Assembly (NCBI GenBank): GCA_029858255.1 | Contig: JAOUFJ010000001.1 | Location: 167,592-231,591, forward strand | Origin: a candidate division WOR-3 bacterium | GTDB lineage: Bacteria; Hydrothermota; Tepidihabitantia; SM23-42 | Direction of reading: 5' to 3' | Length of the DNA stretch: 64,000 nt | Shown: one piece after another, positions 28,296 to 37,487 of the stretch | Position numbering within the stretch: the stretch's first letter is position 1 | Layout: each line of letters starts with the position of its first letter | Position numbers and translations under genes: made by a program | Notes under the pieces: model-generated | What the model saw: the letters and a program-made list of their open reading frames with translations, nothing else | The model's database searches: none | What the model was told of the DNA's origin: nothing

Positions 28296-29240
28296 ATGAC
28301 AGAACGGCAACTGAATGAATCGCTGGCTAGCGGTGAAATCCACAATCAGTATCTGCTGATCGGAGACGAACCAATACTGCTCGAACGTGCCCTCACCTCT
28401 ATCAAAGAGAAGATCAAGGTTGAAGAGCCATTCGATTTGGATTCTTTCTCGTTGCCTGATGCCGGACTCGACGATATCATGGCGAAATTGTTTCTTATGC
28501 CGTTCGGATCGGACCGGAGGTTGGTTGTGGTTAAGGGTCTCGATGACTTACCGGATGGCGAGCAGGAAGATTTTGACAGGGCGGTTTCCAGTAGTAAATC
28601 GAGCAACTGTTTGGTGCTTATATATCGGCTTGACAAAGATGCCACCGCCAAAAAACGAGCATTGACAAAATTGGAGAGACGATTTATGCATGCAGAGCAT
28701 GTGGTCCTGGGGACCGAGCAAGGCAAAGTTAGAAAATGGATACAATCGGCGATCAATCGTGACAATCTGAAACTTGGTGGTGTAATGGTCACATATCTTG
28801 AGAACGAATTCGGTAATGATGTCACGGGGCTCAAGCATGAATTAGATAAGATCAAGAATTACCTTCACGAGGCGGGTAGTATCGATTCCAACGGAATGAA
28901 GGATTTGGCAAAAGGCCTCTGCGATCTGACCAAGTACGAGATGGTCAATTCGTTCATGAACGGCAGTTCTGATGCTCTCCAGGTTTTTGAGGAACTGCAG
29001 ACGACTTCACCGAAGAGTGCCATGTTGGTTGACGCCCTGGCAAGGGGAATAGTGAATCGGGCGCGCCGGAAGGATGGTGTAACACACACAAACCGGACAG
29101 CACTTGTAGACGTTGTAGCGCAATTGGCTATGATCGACAGGAAGGTTAAGACGAGCTCCATTTTTGAGCGTCTTTCAATGGAGCTTTTTATCCTGCAAAA
29201 TGCAGGTGCTTTTAAGAATGGAGTAAGATATGGAAGATAA
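28296..29240 (+). CDS. holA: DNA polymerase III subunit delta
   Basis: A 314-residue clamp-loader subunit that opens the sliding clamp. The N-terminal region (NQYLLIGDEPILLERALTSI), the LFLMPFGSDRRLVVVKGLDD segment and the C-terminal helical collar fit the HolA family; Walker motifs are absent, as expected for delta. It partners with the dnaX product encoded at 11.1 kb. The start follows the -10 box by six bases. Its end overlaps the zinc-ribbon gene by 11 bp. Confidence 0.88.
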   Translation: MTERQLNESLASGEIHNQYLLIGDEPILLERALTSIKEKIKVEEPFDLDSFSLPDAGLDDIMAKLFLMPFGSDRRLVVVKGLDDLPDGEQEDFDRAVSSSKSSNCLVLIYRLDKDATAKKRALTKLERRFMHAEHVVLGTEQGKVRKWIQSAINRDNLKLGGVMVTYLENEFGNDVTGLKHELDKIKNYLHEAGSIDSNGMKDLAKGLCDLTKYEMVNSFMNGSSDALQVFEELQTTSPKSAMLVDALARGIVNRARRKDGVTHTNRTALVDVVAQLAMIDRKVKTSSIFERLSMELFILQNAGAFKNGVRYGR

Positions 29241-29943
29241 GATGTCTCTTTTGAAAAGACTCCAGGCGCAACGCAGTGACGTTCTCAGCAAGCTGAACCG
29301 TATCGAGAATAAGAAATCTTCGGTTAGCGCTGAGGTATATGATAAAGTGAGAAAAGAGTATGCCGATAAGTTGAAAGCCATTGATGAACAGCTGGGCAGC
29401 CATATCGACGTAGTGACCGAGGAGATACAGCGACTCAAGGAACAGGAGTCAGAAATATCCAGGAGGATGAAGGAAACGAAATTCAAGATGGAAGAAGTGG
29501 AGCTGCGATATTCGATCGGTGAGTATGATGAAAGCGCATTCAAGAAGGTAAAGGCAGAGGACGATGCGCGAATGAAGCAATTCGACGAAGAACTGAAGCG
29601 AACGCGAGATAGCATTCAATACTATAGCTCTTTCATAGAGGGTAAAGAGCCCCAAGCCGCGGCTCCGCAGCCGAGCACGGAGCCGGCAAAAGAAGAAACA
29701 GGACTCACGATCGATGAGCATATCTTAGAGGAAAAATTGCCCGAGGAAGAGGTTGCTCTTGAAGAGTTGCTTTCGGAAGAGGAAGCATTGAAACCCGACG
29801 TCGCTGCGGAGGGGGAGCAAGGACAGAAGGTCGAGCAGGAAAAAGGCGTGGCGTGTCCCAAGTGTAATCATATCAATACCGCCGATTCATGGTATTGCGA
29901 GAAATGTGGCGCTGAGATACTTGGTGCATCTGGGTCATCGTAG
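29230..29943 (+). CDS. Coiled-coil protein with C-terminal zinc ribbon
   Basis: A 237-residue protein: a long charged coiled coil (about 5-135), an acidic low-complexity linker rich in Glu, Pro and Ala (about 140-205), and a C-terminal zinc ribbon with CPKCNHINTADSWYCEKCG. The design resembles adaptor proteins that use a ribbon for binding and a coil for oligomerisation; no function can be assigned. It overlaps the holA end by 11 bp with GGAGTAAG upstream, so it is probably translated from the holA message. Confidence 0.8.
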   Translation: MEDKMSLLKRLQAQRSDVLSKLNRIENKKSSVSAEVYDKVRKEYADKLKAIDEQLGSHIDVVTEEIQRLKEQESEISRRMKETKFKMEEVELRYSIGEYDESAFKKVKAEDDARMKQFDEELKRTRDSIQYYSSFIEGKEPQAAAPQPSTEPAKEETGLTIDEHILEEKLPEEEVALEELLSEEEALKPDVAAEGEQGQKVEQEKGVACPKCNHINTADSWYCEKCGAEILGASGSS

Positions 29944-29967
29944 ATAGAGTTATCCTCATAATTTGAA

Positions 29968-32415
29968 ATGCAGCTTGACCATTATAAAATAGAGAAAAAA
30001 TGGCAGGACTACTGGAACAAGAAGGGTCTGTTCCGAACCAATGAGAATCCCAGGAAGAAGTTCTATAACCTGGTGATGTTCGCTTATCCATCCGGCGACA
30101 TACACATGGGGCATTGCAGGAACTATGTTATCGGTGATGTATACGCCCGCTATCTTATGAGAAAGGGTTTTGATGTCTTGCATCCATTTGGATGGGATGC
30201 CTTTGGGTTGCCGGCCGAGAACCAGGCGATAAAGATCGGCGTCCATCCAGAAAAATGGACTTTAGAAAATATCCGCACCTCCGATGAATCATTAAAATTG
30301 CTTGGTATCAGCTATGATTGGGATCGCGAAATTATCACCTGCCTGCCCGATTATTATAAATGGACACAATGGATGTTCCTGCTACTATACAAGCGAGGAC
30401 TGGCCTACAAGAAGGAGGCATATGTCAACTGGTGCCCCGGCTGTCAGACAGTGCTTGCCAATGAGCAGGTCGTAGACGGTATATGCTACAGATCCAACTG
30501 TCGGGCAGTCATTGAAAAACGAAAGCTGAACCAGTGGTTTTTCAAGATCACGGAATATGCTGATAGACTGCTGGAGGGCTTGGAGCTGCTGGATGCCTGG
30601 CCGGATAATGTAAAGGCAATGCAGCGTAATTGGATCGGAAAAAGTCTGGGATGTGACATAGTCTTCAGTGTCATGGGCCATGACATCAGTTTCAGGGTGT
30701 TTACGACCAGGCCAGATACAATATATGGAGTTACGTTCATGTCGGTCGCTCCCGAGCATCCGGCAGTCGATGAACTTGTTAGGGGCACGAGGTTTGAGGC
30801 TACGGTGAGACATTATACGCAGGATGCGGCAAAAAGGACCGAACGCGAGCGTATCGAAAAGACAAAAGATGGTGTCGCTACGGGATGTTACGCGATCAAC
30901 CCGGTGAACGGCGAGAAAGTGCCGATATTCGTTGCCGACTACGTTCTTCCCGAATATGGCAGCGGTGTTGTCATGGGCGTCCCGGCTCACGACGCTCGTG
31001 ATTTTCAATTCGCGAGGAAGTACGATCTGCCGGTCCGGGTTGTGATAAATCCGCCCGATTCTGAATTGGACGCAGGAGCGATGGAGGAGGCTTACGAGGA
31101 ACCGGGCATCATGGTAAACTCCGGAGAATTCTCAGGGCTCGACACGCCCGCAGGCGCGAAGGCGGTCACTGATTTCCTGGCTGAGAAGAATGCGGGTGGA
31201 GAGAGCGTGAACTACCGCTTAAAGGATTGGCTCATCTCACGGCAGCGTTACTGGGGCGCGCCGATTCCAATTGTCTATTGTGAGAGGTGTGGTATGGTCC
31301 CGGTACCAGAGGATGACCTGCCAGTTTTGTTGCCCAAAGAAATCGCGGATTTCGTGCCTAAGGGAAGATCGCCGCTCGCAGCGGTCGAGAGTTTCATGAA
31401 TACGGACTGCCCGAAATGCGGCGGGAAAGCAACACGCGATGCAGACACAATGGATACCTTTGTATGTTCCTCGTGGTATTTCCTGCGATATCTGGATGCC
31501 AGTAATGACAGGCAATTTTGTGCTAGAGACAAAGCAGACCGCTGGCTTCCTATTGACCAATATATCGGAGGTGGCAGTGAACACGCTACGGGCCATCTAA
31601 TATATTTCCGGTTTTTCACAAAAGTTCTCCATGACGCGGGATATATCTCGATCGATGAGCCGGCGATCAACCTGTTCAATCTGGGGATGGTTTTGAAGAA
31701 TGGCGAGGTCATGTCCAAGTCCAAGGGCAACGCGATACCCGTGCGTCAGTTCGTGAACAAGCACGGTGCAGATGTTGCCCGCCTCACCATACTCTTCGCC
31801 GCACCCCCGGAGCGGGAAATGGAATGGAGCGACGAGGGGGTCACCGGTGCAGAGCGTTTTATGCAGCGCATGTATCGCTTGGCCGCCGAAAATGCAGAAA
31901 TGATCAGGGATAAACGGCCGTCCCGCGTTTCGAAGGAAAGCGAGGACCTCTATATAAAGATCAATCAAACGCTGGCGAAGGTGACGAGTGATCTGGAGTC
32001 TTTTAAGTACAATACGGCGATCGCAGCACTTTGGGAACTAATGAACGCGCTCTACGGTGCGTCTGCGCGTGATGAGGTTTTCGGATACGGAGTTTATGCG
32101 ATGATCCATATGCTATCACCGTTCGTTCCTCATATGGCCGATGAGTTATGGTCATCGGTCCGTGGCGAGGGCAGCCTCGTCGAGCAGGCATGGCTCGAAA
32201 CCGATGATCGATATGCGGAAAGTAAAACTAAAACAATAGTGATCCAGATAAACGGCCGGGTCCGTTCTCATATCGAAGTTGCCGGCACGATATCTGAGGA
32301 AGAGTTGAGAGATAAAGCTCTTGAGGACGGTCACGTGATGCGCCATCTCGAAGGAAAGAGCATCAAGAAAACGATCTATGTTCCGGGCAAGATATTCAAT
32401 ATAGTTGTGGCATGA
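29968..32415 (+). CDS. leuS: Leucyl-tRNA synthetase
   Basis: An 815-residue class I synthetase. The HIGH-type motif is in AYPSGDIHMGHCRNYVIGDV (about 31-50), the KMSKS loop is VMSKSKGNAI near 577, and a CP1 editing domain with TTRPDTIYGVTF and GSGVVMGVPAHDARD lies between them. Zinc-type Cys pairs (CPGCQ, and CERCG with CPKCGG) are present. Length and order are standard. A CATAAT box ends five bases before ATG 29968, which fits leaderless transcription, but no good -35 box is seen; co-transcription with the preceding gene is equally likely. Confidence 0.96.
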   Translation: MQLDHYKIEKKWQDYWNKKGLFRTNENPRKKFYNLVMFAYPSGDIHMGHCRNYVIGDVYARYLMRKGFDVLHPFGWDAFGLPAENQAIKIGVHPEKWTLENIRTSDESLKLLGISYDWDREIITCLPDYYKWTQWMFLLLYKRGLAYKKEAYVNWCPGCQTVLANEQVVDGICYRSNCRAVIEKRKLNQWFFKITEYADRLLEGLELLDAWPDNVKAMQRNWIGKSLGCDIVFSVMGHDISFRVFTTRPDTIYGVTFMSVAPEHPAVDELVRGTRFEATVRHYTQDAAKRTERERIEKTKDGVATGCYAINPVNGEKVPIFVADYVLPEYGSGVVMGVPAHDARDFQFARKYDLPVRVVINPPDSELDAGAMEEAYEEPGIMVNSGEFSGLDTPAGAKAVTDFLAEKNAGGESVNYRLKDWLISRQRYWGAPIPIVYCERCGMVPVPEDDLPVLLPKEIADFVPKGRSPLAAVESFMNTDCPKCGGKATRDADTMDTFVCSSWYFLRYLDASNDRQFCARDKADRWLPIDQYIGGGSEHATGHLIYFRFFTKVLHDAGYISIDEPAINLFNLGMVLKNGEVMSKSKGNAIPVRQFVNKHGADVARLTILFAAPPEREMEWSDEGVTGAERFMQRMYRLAAENAEMIRDKRPSRVSKESEDLYIKINQTLAKVTSDLESFKYNTAIAALWELMNALYGASARDEVFGYGVYAMIHMLSPFVPHMADELWSSVRGEGSLVEQAWLETDDRYAESKTKTIVIQINGRVRSHIEVAGTISEEELRDKALEDGHVMRHLEGKSIKKTIYVPGKIFNIVVA

Positions 32416-32443
32416 TGTAGTGTTTTTTATAAAAGGAGGAAGA

Positions 32444-32701
32444 ATGAAGAAGGTTAAGAGGAGAAAGAAGAAGATGAAGGTTATGAAGAAAAAGAAGAAG
32501 AAGCCTTCAATCAGGGAACTAACGATTGATATATTGAAGAAGAGCAGGAAACCTTTGCATTATCGTGAAATCACCAAGCGCTTGAAGAAACGCGGTTATC
32601 GATTCCACCGCAAAGATCCTGAGCGTTCCGTTTATATAATTATCAACCGTTATCCAAAGATCTTCAAGAAGACAAAACCTGCAACCTACAAACTAAGATA
32701 G
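32444..32701 (+). CDS. Small HARE-HTH domain protein, very basic
   Basis: An 85-residue protein starting at ATG 32444, which has a strong AAAGGAGG site. The first 24 residues are almost all Lys and Arg with a few hydrophobic residues (MKKVKRRKKKMKVMKKKKKK). Residues 25-85 match the HARE-HTH winged-helix fold: SIRELTIDILKKSRKPLHYR, then EITKRLKKRGYRF and YPKIFKKTKPATYKL. This domain occurs in RNA polymerase delta subunits, ASXL proteins and restriction enzymes. A stand-alone form with a polybasic tail suggests a nucleoid or RNA polymerase-associated factor; this is inference. A strong terminator follows at once. Confidence 0.82.
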   Translation: MKKVKRRKKKMKVMKKKKKKPSIRELTIDILKKSRKPLHYREITKRLKKRGYRFHRKDPERSVYIIINRYPKIFKKTKPATYKLR

Positions 32702-32735
32702 AAGAAGAGGGGGCTTATGCCCCCTCTTCTTTTTT
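32702..32735. terminator. Bidirectional rho-independent terminator
   Basis: A 13-bp stem AAGAAGAGGGGGC/GCCCCCTCTTCTT with a 4-base loop, followed by a T-run. It separates the HARE-HTH gene from the convergent protease gene and works for both. Confidence 0.9.
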
Positions 32736-35118
32736 ACTTCTCTGGTGTCGCAAACACCTTCATCTTGTTGGCATATCCGACGAGCCGCTGTGCGACGCGG
32801 AAGTTGATGCTGTTTTTCTCAAAACCTGTTTTCAACCTTTTGCCGGCCTTTATCCCGGTGAGGAGTTCGATGCCTTCATCAATCGTCTTCACCGCGTAGA
32901 TGTGGAATTTCTTTGAGGTTACGGCATCCACGATCTCTTGTTTTAACATCAGGTCCTCGACATTCGCGTGGGGAATGATTACTCCTTGTTTACCCGTCAG
33001 CCCTTTGGCTTTGCACACCTCATAAAAACCTTCGATCTTCTCGTTCACTCCGCCAATCGCCTGAACCTCACCATTCTGATTGACCGACCCTGTGACTGCC
33101 AGTGCCTGCTTGAGTGGCACGTCGGCGAGCGCGGAGAGTATTACATAGACTTCGGCGCTTGATGCTGAGTCGCCATCAACCTCACTGTATGATTGCTCGA
33201 AGCCAAGCGTAGCATCTATCGCCATCGGTTGGTCTTGTGCATAACGTGATCTCAAGAAACCGCTCAGTATCAGAACACCTTTGTTGTATGTCCGGCCGCC
33301 CAGGTTCGCTTCACGCTCGATGTTTATTATGCCTGCCTTTCCGAGCGATGTCTTGGCTGTGATACGCACGGGCCGTCCGAACGTATAGTTGCCCAATTGA
33401 TATATCGAGAGGCCATTTAACTGTCCGACTGCTTGGCCTTTAGTGGCAATCATCAGGATGTCGTTGTCGATCATCTCCTGGAGCTTGTCCTCATACATGT
33501 TCATACGCTTGCGCCAGCAGTGAATTGCCTTCTCGACGTCTTCGCCGCGCACGTCTTTTTTGTTGGCCTGCCGCGCCCAGTAATCCGATTCTCTGATCGT
33601 ATCGGCGATGATATTGAACCTTGTGCTGAGTTTGTTTTTCCGTCCCGCCACGCGGACGCTATATTCAACGATCTCGGCGATTGCTTCTTTGGAGAATGGC
33701 AGCAGTGATTCACCATCGCATATCGATTTGACAAAAGATGCATACTCGTTGATGTTTCTTGTATTCTTGTCCATTACGACGTCGAAATCGGCTTTCACTT
33801 TAAAGATTTTTTTGAAATCTTCATCCTGGTGCAGGAGCAGGTAGTAGAGCATTTGGCTGCCGATCATGACGACTTTCACGTCTATCGTAATTGGTTCGGG
33901 TTTCAACGCAGAGGTGTTGAACATATAGAAGGGATCAAATACCTGGATATCTATAACACCGTTGCGCAGGGTTCTCTTTAATGCCTGCCAGACACCGGGC
34001 TCGATCAACGCGTCAAACGCGTTGACTATCAGATAGCCGCCATTGGCGCGGAGCAGTGAGCCGGCTTTGATGTTAAGAAAGTCGCTAGTCATGACACCGG
34101 GCAATACCGTCTGTCGTTCAATGGTGCCAAACAGATTCTTATAATTAGGATTCGTTTCGAAGATGATCGGTACATCCTTGATCTCTGAATTATCGACGAT
34201 GACATTTGCATTGTACTCCCTGAATTCGTCTTCCTTGTTATCTTTTTTGAGAAATCTTTCCAGGTTGGACATTATCGCGTCAAGCACATCAACGAGATAA
34301 TCAGCGATTTTGTCACCCGGGAACTTTCTCTTGATATCGTCGACAAGATTAGCCACGACGGGTTTGACCATCCACTCGTTGAGTTTCTCCAGTTCACCAT
34401 TGGCAACTTCCTGGATATCTTTTATCTGACTGTAGATCTTGGCCATGTCGACTTCCAGGGTACGGATCTTGTCGATGATCTGCTTATACTCTTCTTCGGA
34501 TATCTTACCATCCTTTATCAATTTTTCTGTTTCCTCGAGGCTGGTTGGTTTGCCTTCGATCATCGGTACAATTGCCGGGCGCACATAGGGCCCCATCTGT
34601 ATCGTTGTTAGCTTCAAACCCTGTTTTTCGACTTCCTGCTCAAATTCCTTGAGTAATGCGCGATGTTTATTGCCGTATTTCTCAATTATCTTTTGTTTTC
34701 TCTTTTGGTATTCTTCGCTGTCGAATACATCCGGGATGTTTGTCTTTAAGCCGCGGATGAGTCTTTCAAGCGCCTGCTTGAATTTTTTACCCATGCCGCC
34801 TGGCAGCTCGATGAGCTTCGGCATGTCCGGGTTTTTGAAATTATTGACATAGAGCAAATCTTTGAGTTCTCCCTTGACTTTCAGATCATCCAGCAGCTTG
34901 GTGATCGCGGTGGTGCGGCCGGTTCCTACGGGTCCCGTGATGAATATGTTATACCCCGGATATTTCACGTTGAGTCCGAGCTTGATAGCATCGATCGCCC
35001 TTGGCTGTCCGATGATCCATTCGCAGGAACTGACTTCTTTCAAGTGCCTGAATTTGAGCAATTTTGCGTCGCATTGCCAGCGCAGTTGGGCTGGTTTTAA
35101 CTCCAAACCTTTGGCCAT
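32734..35118 (-). CDS. ATP-dependent Lon-type protease (LonB-like, AAA_32 family)
   Basis: A 794-residue protein. The N-terminal region has an ATPase P-loop GPVGTGRTT (Arg in place of Lys, as is usual in this family) near residue 62 and an inserted helical domain at about 100-300. The C-terminal Lon protease domain has the catalytic Ser in DGDSASSAEVY and the catalytic Lys in GGVNEKIEGFYEV. No N-terminal Lon substrate domain is present and no membrane segments are evident, which distinguishes it from bacterial LonA and archaeal LonB. Start: ATG 35118 with AAGGAGG upstream; promoter at 35199-35226. Confidence 0.9.
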   Translation of the reverse strand: MAKGLELKPAQLRWQCDAKLLKFRHLKEVSSCEWIIGQPRAIDAIKLGLNVKYPGYNIFITGPVGTGRTTAITKLLDDLKVKGELKDLLYVNNFKNPDMPKLIELPGGMGKKFKQALERLIRGLKTNIPDVFDSEEYQKRKQKIIEKYGNKHRALLKEFEQEVEKQGLKLTTIQMGPYVRPAIVPMIEGKPTSLEETEKLIKDGKISEEEYKQIIDKIRTLEVDMAKIYSQIKDIQEVANGELEKLNEWMVKPVVANLVDDIKRKFPGDKIADYLVDVLDAIMSNLERFLKKDNKEDEFREYNANVIVDNSEIKDVPIIFETNPNYKNLFGTIERQTVLPGVMTSDFLNIKAGSLLRANGGYLIVNAFDALIEPGVWQALKRTLRNGVIDIQVFDPFYMFNTSALKPEPITIDVKVVMIGSQMLYYLLLHQDEDFKKIFKVKADFDVVMDKNTRNINEYASFVKSICDGESLLPFSKEAIAEIVEYSVRVAGRKNKLSTRFNIIADTIRESDYWARQANKKDVRGEDVEKAIHCWRKRMNMYEDKLQEMIDNDILMIATKGQAVGQLNGLSIYQLGNYTFGRPVRITAKTSLGKAGIINIEREANLGGRTYNKGVLILSGFLRSRYAQDQPMAIDATLGFEQSYSEVDGDSASSAEVYVILSALADVPLKQALAVTGSVNQNGEVQAIGGVNEKIEGFYEVCKAKGLTGKQGVIIPHANVEDLMLKQEIVDAVTSKKFHIYAVKTIDEGIELLTGIKAGKRLKTGFEKNSINFRVAQRLVGYANKMKVFATPEK

Positions 35119-35198
35119 ATATCCTCCTTCAATAGACGTACGGTCGGTTCAATTAATGTTGAATAAGATAGCTAAATACGTTTTTCCAACTCTGGCCA

Positions 35199-35226
35199 AG
35201 TATATTGAAAATGGAATCGGTGTCAA
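35199..35226 (-). promoter_or_regulatory. Sigma70-type promoter of the Lon-like protease
   Basis: On the minus strand: TTGACA, 16-bp spacer, TATACT, with a leader of about 75 bases and a Shine-Dalgarno. Confidence 0.7.
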
Positions 35227-35287
35227 CTGACTGCAAGGGGGCATTCGGGGCAAAATGTCGAAAGTTCTACGGGCGTTTTTTCTATTG

Positions 35288-35315
35288 TTGACACCCACGC
35301 ATCTTTGACTATAAT
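35288..35315 (+). promoter_or_regulatory. Sigma70-type promoter of fbp
   Basis: TTGACA, 16-bp spacer, TATAAT, then a leader of about 22 bases with AAAGGAGG before ATG 35345. Confidence 0.75.
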
Positions 35316-35344
35316 TACCCTGTCCTGTTCGAAAGGAGGAAATA

Positions 35345-36433
35345 ATGGAAAAAATCACAATTAGTGTAATTAAGGCTGACATCGGCGGTTATGTGGGGCA
35401 TTCCAGTATGCATCCCAATATCCTGACCAATGCCATGCAATCACTCGAGAAGGCAAAGGGCAAAGGCATGATCGTAGATTTTCACGTCACGCATTGCGGT
35501 GATGACCTCGATTTGATAATCACGCACCGGCTCGGTGATAATGCTGGTGACATTCACAAACTGGCCTGGGATATTTTCTGTGATTGTACCGAAATCGCCA
35601 AGGAATTGAAGCTTTACGGAGCGGGTCAGGACCTGCTCTCTGATGCGTTCGCCGGTAATGTGAAAGGCATGGGCCCGGGCGTGGCGGAGATGACCATTGA
35701 AGAGAGAAAGAGCGAACCCGTGATCATCTTTGCCGCGGACAAAACATCGCCCGGTTCGTGGAATTTCCCGCTCTACAAGATGTTTGCCGATCCATTCAAC
35801 ACGATCGGCTTGGTGATCGACCCATCAATGCACGACGGTTTCAGTTTCGATGTACTCGATATTTTCGATAACAAAACGGTCACGCTCAATTGTCCAGAGG
35901 ACATGTATGATCTGCTGGTTCTCATCGGCGCCTCTGAGCATTACATTATCAAGGGAATACACAAGAAGAGCGGTGAGATTGCAGCTGCGACGTCAACCCA
36001 AAAAGTGAATCTCCTGGCCGGAAGATATGTCGGCAAGGACGATCCGGTGATGATTGTACGTTGTCAGAGCGGGTTGCCGGCGGTCGGTGAGGTGCTGGAG
36101 CCATTTTCGATGTCCTATATGGTGACCGGTTGGATGCGGGGTTCGCATTGGGGACCATTCATGCCCGTCTCGGTCGCAGATGCTCACCCAACGCGTTTCG
36201 ACGGTCCGCCGCGTGTGATCGCCCTTGGTTTCCAGCTGTGTAATGGAAAGCTCATCGGGCCACGGGATATGTTTGCGGATATTAGTTATGATCTCGCGAG
36301 GAAAGAGGCTAATGAGATCGCTAATTACATAAGACGGCACGGGCCGTTTGAACCACAGCGTCTTCCATTATCGGATATGGAATACACTACGTTGCCTCAG
36401 GTGCTCGAGAAACTGAAGGGCAAGTTCAAGTAA
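35345..36433 (+). CDS. fbp: Fructose-1,6-bisphosphate aldolase/phosphatase (archaeal type)
   Basis: A 362-residue protein of the bifunctional FBP aldolase/phosphatase family, which makes fructose 6-phosphate from triose phosphates in gluconeogenesis. Family blocks are ISVIKADIGGYVGHSSMHP at the N-terminus, HCGDDLDLIITH, GQDLLSDAFAGN, FAADKTSPGSWNFPLYKMFADP and GSHWGPFMPV, which supply the Asp residues for several Mg ions. The enzyme is typical of archaea and deeply branching, often thermophilic, bacteria. It has its own promoter and strong Shine-Dalgarno. Confidence 0.95.
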   Translation: MEKITISVIKADIGGYVGHSSMHPNILTNAMQSLEKAKGKGMIVDFHVTHCGDDLDLIITHRLGDNAGDIHKLAWDIFCDCTEIAKELKLYGAGQDLLSDAFAGNVKGMGPGVAEMTIEERKSEPVIIFAADKTSPGSWNFPLYKMFADPFNTIGLVIDPSMHDGFSFDVLDIFDNKTVTLNCPEDMYDLLVLIGASEHYIIKGIHKKSGEIAAATSTQKVNLLAGRYVGKDDPVMIVRCQSGLPAVGEVLEPFSMSYMVTGWMRGSHWGPFMPVSVADAHPTRFDGPPRVIALGFQLCNGKLIGPRDMFADISYDLARKEANEIANYIRRHGPFEPQRLPLSDMEYTTLPQVLEKLKGKFK

Positions 36434-36524
36434 AGCATCGTCGGATATAAATCTGCAAATCGATTAGAAGCATCACTGTCATCCGGCAAGAATTATTGAG
36501 TGTGAAATCTTTTTAGGCTCGGTC

Positions 36525-37487
36525 ATGTTTTACATTACGCTCCTGCTTATATCACAGATATTTGATCCGAGCGCTACCGGCTATACCTTCATGAAAATAG
36601 GGGTTGGTGTGAGGCCGGTTGCCATGGGAAATGCCTTTTCTGCTTTGAGCGATGACGAAAATGCGGTTTTCTGGAATCCCGCCGGCCTGGGGATGGTGAA
36701 TACCTACCATTTGGCAGGCATGTTCATGAACCACGTGACCTACCTGAATTATTATAACCTGACCTCGGCAATACCTGCTGACGTCGTGGGTACCGTGGGT
36801 ATCGGGATATCATATCTGGGTGCAAGCGATACTGAATACTCGGAACGCGGTGAGAATTTGGGTGATTTTACCAATTCAGATATGCTCCTGAACATCGGCT
36901 ACGGGCGTTCATTCGGGAAGCACAATGTGATAAGTGTCGGTGGTGCGGTCAAAGTCGTACGGAGCCAGTTATACAGCTTCAGCTCATACGGATTGCTCCT
37001 TGACGCCGGGCTGATTTATAATCCTGTGAAGTACCTATATCTGGGAACCGTTCTCAAGAATGTAGGCACAAGACGTCGCTTCATTGATATGTGGGAGTAT
37101 CCACCCGTAAACTTTCGGCAGGGTGTTGCCATAAAACTACCAATAAGCGCAAACCAATTAGCATTGAGCTGCGAGTATTCATACTTTCCAGATTCCAAAT
37201 CGACCTTTTCAGTGGGTGGAGAAATAGTCATCCATGATCCGAGGATCCTGGGTTCATCGAGCGGGAGAAGGATCTCCGGGTTCGCGATAATGGGCGGCTA
37301 TCAGTATGGCTACGGTGAGGGGACTTTTTCTGGATTTTCGGCGGGATTTTCTCTCGAGATCGTAGTGAGCCCGGGTATTTATCTGGATGTCAGCGCGCTT
37401 TTGCTCTCATACGGATATCTCGGCACGTCTGAGCGTATCGCATTAGGGTTGAATTACGTGCCCATTCGAGGGCGCGCCAGCAGATAG
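36525..37487 (+). CDS. PorV/PorQ-like outer-membrane protein
   Basis: A 320-residue predicted beta-barrel with a short signal peptide (MFYITLLLISQIFD). The N-terminal block GYTFMKIGVGVRPVAMGNAF, followed by LSDDENAVFWNPAGLGMV, is the hallmark of the PorV/PorQ family (also UPF0164), related to FadL. In Bacteroidetes PorV shuttles cargo of the type IX secretion system. Several secreted proteins in this window end in sorting-type domains, which fits. The last 98 bp overlap the convergent DUF4015-like gene. No clear promoter or Shine-Dalgarno precedes ATG 36525. Confidence 0.85.
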   Translation: MFYITLLLISQIFDPSATGYTFMKIGVGVRPVAMGNAFSALSDDENAVFWNPAGLGMVNTYHLAGMFMNHVTYLNYYNLTSAIPADVVGTVGIGISYLGASDTEYSERGENLGDFTNSDMLLNIGYGRSFGKHNVISVGGAVKVVRSQLYSFSSYGLLLDAGLIYNPVKYLYLGTVLKNVGTRRRFIDMWEYPPVNFRQGVAIKLPISANQLALSCEYSYFPDSKSTFSVGGEIVIHDPRILGSSSGRRISGFAIMGGYQYGYGEGTFSGFSAGFSLEIVVSPGIYLDVSALLLSYGYLGTSERIALGLNYVPIRGRASR

